Of a DNA stretch of 9,270 nt, positions 1 to 5,461 are shown piece after piece. Under the pieces are notes generated by a model. That model was not told the origin of the DNA. It made no database searches and was given only the letters and a program-made list of their open reading frames with translations. The DNA comes from Oligoflexia bacterium (GTDB lineage: Bacteria > Bdellovibrionota > UBA1018), in contig CAIYTD010000015.1 in the NCBI GenBank assembly GCA_903928955.1, forward strand, positions 1-9,270, in the 5' to 3' direction. A program made the translations under genes and the position numbers. Each line of letters opens with the position of its first letter. Within the stretch, counting starts at the first letter, position 1.

Positions 1-1
1 A

Positions 2-388
2 AAAACCATTGGATGTATTGCCTGCCATAGTGGTCCTCACTTTAATGGTCCTGAACAAACAAAAGGATTCTATATGAAATTTCCTGTTATACCAAATACT
101 AAATTCGCTAAAAAATATGAACTTGACCAAGACACAGGTCGTTTTAATATCACAAAAAAGGAAAGTGACAAAAATTTCTGGAGAGTCCCATCTTGGCGTA
201 ATGTTGAACTTACCGCCCCTTACTTCCACAATGGAAAAGTAAAAACTCTCAGCGAAGCAGTGAGAGTCATGGCTCAAACTCAACTAGCTAAAAATCTAGA
301 AGATCAGGAAGTAAATGATATTGTAGCATTTTTGAAAAGCCTAACAGGAAAGCGACCTCAACAAATTCCACCTGTACTACCTGAATAA
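2..388 (+). CDS. Di-heme cytochrome c peroxidase (CcpA/MauG family), C-terminal part only
   Basis: The gene starts before the window; the frame is open from base 2 to the stop at 386-388, giving 128 residues of a family usually about 330-350 long. The visible part is the C-terminal, high-potential heme domain. The heme-attachment motif CIACH lies at bases 14-28. The family segment FWRVPSWRNVELTAPYFHNG follows at about 173-232, then the helix with a conserved Met (bases 269-271, context RVMAQTQL), which in bacterial peroxidases is the sixth ligand of the electron-accepting heme. The end, IVAFLKSLTG, is typical. The family reduces hydrogen peroxide to water in the periplasm using electrons from small cytochromes, cupredoxins or similar donors. 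An ATG at 74 lies inside the domain, downstream of the heme motif, and is not a real start. The N-terminal peroxidatic heme and the signal peptide are outside the window. A MauG-like role is less likely given the Met ligand and the classical C-terminus. Confidence 0.93.
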   Translation, partial: KTIGCIACHSGPHFNGPEQTKGFYMKFPVIPNTKFAKKYELDQDTGRFNITKKESDKNFWRVPSWRNVELTAPYFHNGKVKTLSEAVRVMAQTQLAKNLEDQEVNDIVAFLKSLTGKRPQQIPPVLPE

Positions 389-415
389 AAACTCTAACGT
401 AAGATTCTATTATAC

Positions 416-450
416 GCCGACATCTTGAATGACACATCGAAGATGTCGGC
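416..450. terminator. Hairpin between convergent genes, possible bidirectional terminator
   Basis: A perfect 11-bp inverted repeat, GCCGACATCTT at 416-426 and AAGATGTCGGC at 440-450, with a 13-nt loop. It lies 27 bp after the peroxidase stop and 34 bp beyond the HiPIP stop, where a shared terminator is expected. Neither strand has a clear T-run right after the stem, so it is not a textbook intrinsic terminator. It may protect the 3' ends or act with Rho. Confidence 0.6.
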
Positions 451-484
451 CACCACTTTCAAGGAAAATAAATTAAATCTAAAG

Positions 485-856
485 CTATTCCTTTTTACTC
501 CAGGAACCACACCAACCGCCGGAACTTACGACTCCGGAAGTTAACATTTGACACTTACCCCAACTTTCATCTACTCGAGTATAAAGAGAGCAATTATGGC
601 AAAATTGATTTTTTCCTTCAGACTTTTTTCGCTGAGGATATTTGGTATAATCAATATCTTTCACATGGTGTTTAAACCCAATAGCGGAGGCTACAGGATC
701 TGATTCAGAGACTGCGGTTTGGCCCTCAGGAACTTTCGTATCCTTCCCCACTGCATAAGCAAATGGAGAAATGATATTACCTAAAAATCCAACACAAGGA
801 ACACTAACCGTAACTAATGCTGCTTTTTTAATAAATTCTCGTCTTGAATGTTGCAT
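485..856 (-). CDS. High-potential iron-sulfur protein (HiPIP), Tat-exported
   Basis: A 123-residue protein with the HiPIP cysteine signature: Cys86 and Cys89 (FCHNC), Cys102 and Cys116, followed by the family ending GGWCGSW. These four cysteines would hold one cubane [4Fe-4S] cluster that cycles between +2 and +3 and carries single electrons in the periplasm. The N-terminus is a twin-arginine signal (SRREFIKK, Arg5-Arg6), then a hydrophobic stretch and a likely cleavage after AYA at residue 35, leaving a mature protein of about 88 residues, normal for the family. Tat export fits because the cluster is inserted before export. Tyr70 in the YTKYP segment may be the conserved cluster-shielding tyrosine. 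The start is supported by a strong ribosome-binding site, AGAGAGG (862-868), 5 nt upstream. The gene converges on the cytochrome c peroxidase and is separated from the upstream symporter gene by 148 bp, with a plausible promoter of its own. Cys21 in the signal is not in a lipobox context. Confidence 0.93.
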   Translation of the reverse strand: MQHSRREFIKKAALVTVSVPCVGFLGNIISPFAYAVGKDTKVPEGQTAVSESDPVASAIGFKHHVKDIDYTKYPQRKKSEGKNQFCHNCSLYTRVDESWGKCQMLTSGVVSSGGWCGSWSKKE

Positions 857-876
857 ATTTACCTCTCTCTATAAAT

Positions 877-905
877 GATATACTCGTCTCAGACACGCTA
901 TTCAA
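877..905 (-). promoter_or_regulatory. Candidate sigma70-type promoter for the HiPIP gene
   Basis: On the minus strand, TTGAAT (900-905) and TATATC (877-882) are separated by exactly 17 bp. Each box matches 4 of 6 consensus bases. The -10 box ends 20 nt before the HiPIP start codon, which would give a short leader holding just the ribosome-binding site. The correct spacing and position are the main support; the match itself is moderate in AT-rich DNA. Confidence 0.35.
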
Positions 906-1004
906 ACTCTGAGCTGCCTCAATAGTTCTATTAGTCCTATCACCTCTAGTCGCGTAGGTAAATATTTTGGATTTTTTGTTAATTCCCTGAATATCCTTTA
1001 GAGT

Positions 1005-2249
1005 TCAGCCTGCTGAATCATTCAGCTTAATTCCTTCTGTTCTTGCAATGACTGCAGTAGCTAAACAATTACCTAAAAGATTAATAGCTGAACGCCCCAT
1101 ATCCATAAAAGCATCGACACCTAAAATAAGAGCAAGACCTTCTAAGGGAATACCAAAAGCGGTAAGAGTTCCCGAAAGAACGACAAGAGAAGTTCTGGGT
1201 ACTGCAGCAACACCTTTACTCGTTAGCATCAAAGTAAGCATAATTAATAATTGGCGATCGAGCGAAAGATCAATACCTGCTACTTGAGCAACAAAAACAG
1301 AAGCCAAAGAAAGATACAGTGTAGACCCATCCAAATTAAAGCTATAACCCATGGGCAAGACGAAACTTGAAATTCGCCTCGGCACACCTAATTTTTCAAG
1401 CCCATCCAATGCCATAGGATAAGCTGATTCACTTGAAGTGGTGGCGAATGCCCATAATACCGGATTTTTAACGCAACGAGAAAAAGCACGAACGGGAACT
1501 TTATAAATTTTGCAAATGGGATAAAGTACTAAGAAGATGAATAAGGCAAGCGCAAAATAGAGCGTACCCACTAATTTAACTAGAGGAACCATTACCTGCC
1601 AACCATGCTCACCCACAGCTGATGAAATAGCAGCACAAACGCCTATAGGGGCAAGATACATGATGTATCCTATAAACTGAAACATCACATTTGCCAGTCC
1701 TTCGCAAAAAGACAAAACAGGCTTAGCTTTATCCTTAACTGCTAAAACAGCAAAACCAAAAATGGTCGAAAATATAACGATCTGAAGGACATTTCCATGC
1801 ACAACTGCTTCAGCAAAACTGGAAGGAAGCAAATGATCAATAAACCATTCAAAACTAATTTTTGTCGCGGAAAAAGAAGATAGACTATCCGTTTTTACTA
1901 AGCCAACCGGAATTCCTATCCCAGGCTTGATTATATTTACAACAAGCAGACCAAGAGCTAAAGCAACCGTTGTAATCACTTCAAAATAGATAAATGCTTT
2001 TAATCCCATATAACCCAGCTGCTTAAAGCTCCCTGCTGAAGCAATACCAGTCACTATGGTGGAAAAAATTAAAGGTGCAATAGCACACTTAATCCCATGT
2101 AAAAATAAGCTTTGAAATGGTCTAATCGCTGGAACCCATCCGGGAAATACAATTCCTATAAACAACCCTAAAAAAAGGCCAACAAAAATCCAAGTAGTTA
2201 GATTACTCCGCTTGAGAAAGGGGGAACCCTTCCGGCTTTTTGGATTCAT
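1005..2249 (-). CDS. Dicarboxylate/amino acid:cation symporter (DAACS, GltP/DctA family)
   Basis: A 414-residue inner-membrane secondary transporter of usual family length, with many hydrophobic segments. Family landmarks are clear: the serine-rich re-entrant loop HP1 (ATTSSESAYP, 270-278), the TM7 motif NLDGST (305-310), the second loop HP2 (SKGVAAVPRTS, 344-354), and the TM8 segment DAFMDMGRSAINLLGN (379-394). In the archaeal homologue GltPh the equivalents of Asp383 and Arg386 contact the substrate amino group and side-chain carboxylate. Both are present, which favours an acidic amino acid (aspartate/glutamate) over a plain dicarboxylate. However, NLDGS and the Asn394 in place of the GltPh sodium-site Asp are DctA-like, so the substrate and the coupling ion (sodium or proton) stay open. 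The start is supported by AGAGG at 2259-2263, 9 nt upstream of the ATG. It lies downstream of astB on the same strand but 304 bp away, so it is probably transcribed separately. Confidence 0.93.
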   Translation of the reverse strand: MNPKSRKGSPFLKRSNLTTWIFVGLFLGLFIGIVFPGWVPAIRPFQSLFLHGIKCAIAPLIFSTIVTGIASAGSFKQLGYMGLKAFIYFEVITTVALALGLLVVNIIKPGIGIPVGLVKTDSLSSFSATKISFEWFIDHLLPSSFAEAVVHGNVLQIVIFSTIFGFAVLAVKDKAKPVLSFCEGLANVMFQFIGYIMYLAPIGVCAAISSAVGEHGWQVMVPLVKLVGTLYFALALFIFLVLYPICKIYKVPVRAFSRCVKNPVLWAFATTSSESAYPMALDGLEKLGVPRRISSFVLPMGYSFNLDGSTLYLSLASVFVAQVAGIDLSLDRQLLIMLTLMLTSKGVAAVPRTSLVVLSGTLTAFGIPLEGLALILGVDAFMDMGRSAINLLGNCLATAVIARTEGIKLNDSAG

Positions 2250-2553
2250 ATTATATTTCCTCTATAAACCTATTTCATTTAGGCAATTGAAATGCCGCTG
2301 GGATCGTGCGTTGCACTATATGTGATTTTCTGGGTGGAAGCAAATTTATCATCAATTAGTCACTACATCAAAATTTAAGACACTTTTTTGTAAATTTTGG
2401 GTTTCATATAGTTATCTCATTTACATATTCAGATTTCATTTTGCTCCTTCTAAATCAAAATCCCTTTGGATCACCTATTCAGTACTCAAATCTCTACTAC
2501 AAAAGAAAATCCCTTTCTTTATCATTAATAAATAAATAGGAAACCAACTGAAC
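2250..2553. other. 304-bp intergenic region, symporter upstream region; no convincing gene
   Basis: This AT-rich gap separates astB from the symporter gene and should hold the symporter promoter. On the minus strand there is a weak pair, TTGATG then TAAATT spaced 17 bp, at about 2342-2370. An 11-bp direct repeat, AAAATCCCTTT, occurs at 2457-2467 and 2506-2516. No strong hairpin with a T-run was seen to end astB. A 28-codon + strand frame at 2292-2378 is noted separately and not called. Confidence 0.6.
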
Positions 2554-3942
2554 TCAAGGATAAATGCACTGAAAAGAATAAATAGAACCCAATTGAAGTA
2601 TTTGAGTAAGCTCATCTAATGCAGTTTGAACTTCATTTAAAAGACGAGGATCTGAAAGATCCTCCCAACTCATCCGATCTCGATAGTGCTTTCCAATCCA
2701 ATGAGTCATTTGAATGTACAATCGTTCATTTAAAAAAACACCTAGATTACTTTTCGCTATTTCCTCGGCATTCAACACTACTCTCAATCGTAAACAAGCT
2801 GGACCACCTCCATTTTGCATGCTTTGCCGTAGATCAAAGTATTCAACTGACTGAATAGGGGAAGATGGATCAGAAAGAAGTTGTTCTAGGTACTTCTGAA
2901 CAGAAGAGACTTCCTCACATTCTTTAGGTGCGATTAAAAGCATACCAGACTGATCTGGAGGCTGAATTAATTGCGTATTAAAAAGATACGAACGAATGAC
3001 ATCTTCTAAGCTAACCTGCGCAGAATCGACTGGAATAAAAATAAGTTCGCTTACATTTTTACCAGCTTTTTCTGAAACTCTTTTAAATTTTTCGTTCAAT
3101 TCAGAAAGAACATTTTCTTGAGATACAAAGGCACTTTCATGATAAAAAAATACATTTTTGTTTCCCACGGAAACAACATCATTATGAAACACTCCCGCAT
3201 CGATTGCCTCAGGATTTTGCTGAGCAAATACTACGTTTTGCTGTTGGAGTTGATGCAATCGAACAATAGCTTGAGATGATTCTAAGGTTTGCCTTGCTGG
3301 AAATTTTTTAGGCTCATGAGACACTGACCGAAACGCACTTCGTCCATATACAAAAAGATGTATACCTTCTTCTCCATAATCAGTACAAAATCGAGTATGA
3401 TTTGCAGCCCCCTCATCACCCAAAGAAGAATGGGAAAGAAGCGCTGAGTGATGAACAAAGTAATGATCATTCGAAAAAATGGATCGAAGAATTCGACTTG
3501 TTGTCGGGTGTTCAATCGCTCGATGAAATTTAGAAACTAAATTAGCTGGAGTAAAATGGACTTTTCCATCGGCTGTATCTGTACTCGGCGCTACAGTTGC
3601 GGCATTAGCAGCCCACATACTTGAAGAAGAGCTACAAGCGCGAAAAATATCAGGTGAAGTTTTAGCTACTTTTTCCAAAATCTCTGCATCAGTACCCTGA
3701 AAACCAATTTGTTTAAACGTTAAAATATGAGGTCTTTCTTGAGGCGGAAGAAGAGCTTGTTTCACTCCATGAGTAGCTAAATACCACATTTTCTCTAAAC
3801 CTTGAAGGGCAGCCTGTTTTGGATTTGAATGAAATTCACGAGAGTTTACGGAAGCTAAATTACCATAAGATAAGCCTGAATAATTATGAGTGGGACCAAT
3901 CACACCATCAAAATTAACCTCAAAAGCATCCGATTTTTTCAT
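2554..3942 (-). CDS. astB: N-succinylarginine dihydrolase
   Basis: AstB catalyses the second step of the arginine succinyltransferase (AST) pathway: N2-succinylarginine plus two waters gives N2-succinylornithine, two ammonia and CO2, in the cytoplasm. The 462-residue protein is close to the 447 of E. coli AstB and is collinear with it. It opens with EVNFDGVIGPTHNYSGLSYGN (8-28), followed by LPPQERPHI and MWAANAATVAPSTDT. The pentein-fold catalytic triad is intact: Glu177 (LGDEGAANHTRF), His253 (GVFHNDVVSVGN) and Cys383 (NGGGPACLRLRVVL), matching E. coli Glu174, His248 and Cys365. The end, LGSIYSFQ, is also family-typical. The start is supported by AAGGTGA (3949-3955), 6 nt before the ATG. No astA, astC, astD or astE lies on either side, which is unusual because these usually form one operon. 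A 24-bp imperfect palindrome 100 bp upstream could be a regulator site. Identification is very secure; the pathway context is not shown here. Confidence 0.96.
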   Translation of the reverse strand: MKKSDAFEVNFDGVIGPTHNYSGLSYGNLASVNSREFHSNPKQAALQGLEKMWYLATHGVKQALLPPQERPHILTFKQIGFQGTDAEILEKVAKTSPDIFRACSSSSSMWAANAATVAPSTDTADGKVHFTPANLVSKFHRAIEHPTTSRILRSIFSNDHYFVHHSALLSHSSLGDEGAANHTRFCTDYGEEGIHLFVYGRSAFRSVSHEPKKFPARQTLESSQAIVRLHQLQQQNVVFAQQNPEAIDAGVFHNDVVSVGNKNVFFYHESAFVSQENVLSELNEKFKRVSEKAGKNVSELIFIPVDSAQVSLEDVIRSYLFNTQLIQPPDQSGMLLIAPKECEEVSSVQKYLEQLLSDPSSPIQSVEYFDLRQSMQNGGGPACLRLRVVLNAEEIAKSNLGVFLNERLYIQMTHWIGKHYRDRMSWEDLSDPRLLNEVQTALDELTQILQLGSIYSFQCIYP

Positions 3943-4268
3943 TGAACTTCACCTTATCCGAAAATTTTATTTAAAAACCTTTGTATAATTCTCATTTTGT
4001 TACATTTATTGGAATTAAAAAAAAATTTTTATCTTATATTTTTACAGATATGAGTATTTCTGTAATTAAAACGATGCAACTCGAAATAACATGAGCATTC
4101 TGAATACATAAGCCTATCTTTTTATATATTAGTAATATATGAAAATTAATATAGCTATCTAATCTAACTCATACACAAAAAACTAAACTACTACGAGGCG
4201 GCGGGCAAACCTAGGAGATCAACGAAAAAAATAAACATATTTCCAGCACCTGAAAATAGAAAATATAA
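3943..4268. other. 326-bp intergenic region, astB upstream region; no gene seen
   Basis: This is very AT-rich sequence between the GDPD stop and the astB start, both on the minus strand. It holds the astB ribosome-binding site (3949-3955), an operator-like palindrome (4042-4065), a 17-bp AT-only-arm palindrome (ATATATTA/TAATATAT around G4132), and a short GC-rich island at about 4192-4216. On the minus strand GAATTATACA at about 3975-3995 could be a -10 region for astB, but no good -35 sits at the right distance. No open frame of useful length was found on either strand. Confidence 0.55.
4042..4065. promoter_or_regulatory. Operator-like imperfect palindrome upstream of astB
   Basis: The arms TTACAGA (4042-4048) and TCTGTAA (4059-4065) are perfect inverted repeats. 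With one mismatch further in, the bases AT (4050-4051) and AT (4056-4057) continue the symmetry, giving a 24-bp dyad with a 4-nt centre. The spacing resembles a site for a dimeric regulator about 100 bp upstream of astB. It does not fit the ArgR box (TGAAT-type half sites) or the LexA box. The protein that would bind it is unknown. In RNA it could instead form a hairpin after GDPD. Confidence 0.35.
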
Positions 4269-5174
4269 TTATCTTATTCCTTTGCTTTTCAAATATCCTT
4301 TTAATGCTGCCGGATAATCTGTAATGATCCCGTCAACTCTCATCTCAATTAAGCTTTTCCAATCTTTTACTTCATTTGCTACCCAAGGAATAACACGAAA
4401 TCCGGCCTGATGGATTTTAAAAACTTTCCTTTTACTTAAAAGCTTAAAATCTGGAGAAATAGTACTGGCTTGTACTTTTTTCCCAAGATTGATCATATTA
4501 ATTTTAGAATCTTCAACAAGTAAGACTACATTTATACGAGAATCAATTTTTTTTGCTTCAATTAAAGTTCTAGGATCAAAAGACTGAAGGGTAATTCTAT
4601 CCCAAAATCCACTTTTTCTAAAACTTGCAACCACTTTTTGAGCAAATTCCCGAGGGGAAACTGTATATTCTGGGTGATCTGGAAAACTTTTTGTTTCAAT
4701 ATTGAATCCAATTAATTTCGCATGTGGGTGAGAAGATTGATGAACCCAGTCAAAAACCTCCTCTAATGTAGGAATCCGCGTCCCTGGTACGGGAGTTTGC
4801 TTTTCAAAATAGAGATTTTTCAACTTCCCACAGTCAAATTGTTTTACTTCTGTGAGAGTCAGGGAATGAATAAGAGGTGGACTAATAATTTTCTCTCCAT
4901 TGGGATCAAGACAAATTTCAGCATTAATATGCGGGTCATGACTTACTACTAAGATTCCATTTTTTGTAACTGCAAGATCCATCTCTAAAATATCCGTCTC
5001 AGAATTTAAAGCTGACTCAAATGCAGGAATAGTATTTTCAGGAAAGAGACCGCGAGTACCTCTATGCCCATGAACTTGAATATGAGGAATATCAGCACCC
5101 ATTGAAATGCTCTCTAAACTAAAAAATAAGGAAATCCACAAAAGTTGAAATGCAATAATCAAAAACGCACACAT
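4269..5174 (-). CDS. Glycerophosphodiester phosphodiesterase (GDPD family, GlpQ/UgpQ type)
   Basis: A 301-residue TIM-barrel enzyme that hydrolyses glycerophosphodiesters, the deacylated phospholipid head groups, to glycerol 3-phosphate and an alcohol, normally with a bound divalent metal. The family motifs are in order: HGHRG (35-39; His37, Arg38), PENT (45-48; Glu46), LEMDLAVTKNG (63-73; Glu64 and Asp66 as metal ligands), SHDP (78-81; His79 as second catalytic His), TLEEV (136-140), NIETK (158-162; Glu160), LQSFDP (196-201) and DGIITDYP (281-288). All key residues are intact. Residues 2-20 are hydrophobic, suggesting a signal peptide or membrane anchor and periplasmic action, but there is no Lys or Arg in front of them. 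The start at 5174 is the first possible one: an in-frame stop lies four codons upstream, and its ribosome-binding site is weak. Met25 (ATG 5100-5102), preceded by AGAGAG, is an alternative start that would make a cytoplasmic enzyme. Confidence 0.92.
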   Translation of the reverse strand: MCAFLIIAFQLLWISLFFSLESISMGADIPHIQVHGHRGTRGLFPENTIPAFESALNSETDILEMDLAVTKNGILVVSHDPHINAEICLDPNGEKIISPPLIHSLTLTEVKQFDCGKLKNLYFEKQTPVPGTRIPTLEEVFDWVHQSSHPHAKLIGFNIETKSFPDHPEYTVSPREFAQKVVASFRKSGFWDRITLQSFDPRTLIEAKKIDSRINVVLLVEDSKINMINLGKKVQASTISPDFKLLSKRKVFKIHQAGFRVIPWVANEVKDWKSLIEMRVDGIITDYPAALKGYLKSKGIR

Positions 5175-5461
5175 AGAATGACTCTAGCCTCATATTAAAT
5201 GAAAATTAATTCCAGACCTTAATCTTCCCAAAGAAATTTAAAAAAATTCTGTCAATTAGAAGAACTATAGCGAATTTGCGTTACCATATTCTTTGATTAC
5301 TGGGTAGCAAAGATTTTAATAAGGCTCAGCTCTCGATTTTTTTTACCCCAATTCAATGAAGTCTTTTAAAACTAACTCTTGTCTAAACCAAGCAACCATC
5401 TCCAACTCTAGCAGGCTAATCCACTTACTCTAATATTCTCTTTTTCTCTTCATTAAAATTT
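5175..5461. other. Divergent intergenic region between GDPD and SNF2 genes
   Basis: Promoters for both flanking genes should lie here. On the minus strand a perfect TTGACA (5249-5254) faces GDPD but has no good -10 at 16-18 bp. On the plus strand TTGATT (5293-5298) and TAATAA about 18 bp later form a weak pair for the SNF2 gene. TCTTTG (5290-5295) and CAAAGA (5308-5313) form a 6-bp hairpin overlapping that pair. No gene was found. Confidence 0.4.

Noticed and set aside
1012..1026. GCTGAAT-C-ATTCAGC palindrome at the 3' end of the symporter gene, considered as a terminator
   Set aside because: The stem has a one-base loop, lies inside the coding sequence and has no T-run after it.
1068..1070. 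Asn in place of the GltPh sodium-site Asp in the symporter, considered as a broken ion site
   Set aside because: The NLLGN form is shared with DctA-type members, so it marks a subfamily and is not evidence of inactivation.
1048..1287. 79-codon open frame on the + strand inside the symporter gene
   Set aside because: It lies antisense to a clearly conserved transporter segment and its protein has no recognisable family or domain; it is a shadow of the real frame.
2292..2378. 28-codon + strand frame starting MPLGSCVALYVIFW in the astB-symporter gap, with AGG 8 nt upstream
   Set aside because: It could encode a tiny hydrophobic peptide, but the length is within chance for a 304-bp gap, the ribosome-binding site is minimal and it runs against the symporter leader. 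No independent support.
2619..2858. 79-codon + strand frame inside astB
   Set aside because: Antisense to the conserved C-terminal half of AstB, which contains the catalytic Cys; no ribosome-binding site or family similarity.
3282..3515. 77-codon minus-strand frame overlapping astB
   Set aside because: Same strand, different frame from a secure gene with intact motifs across this stretch; no sign of a frameshift.
4101..4110. TGAATACATA considered as half of an ArgR box upstream of astB
   Set aside because: Only one half-site is present and its partner does not fit; a single TGAAT is common in AT-rich DNA.
4124..4140. 17-bp palindrome ATATATTA-G-TAATATAT
   Set aside because: Made almost only of A and T with a 1-nt centre in very AT-rich DNA; chance symmetry is likely.
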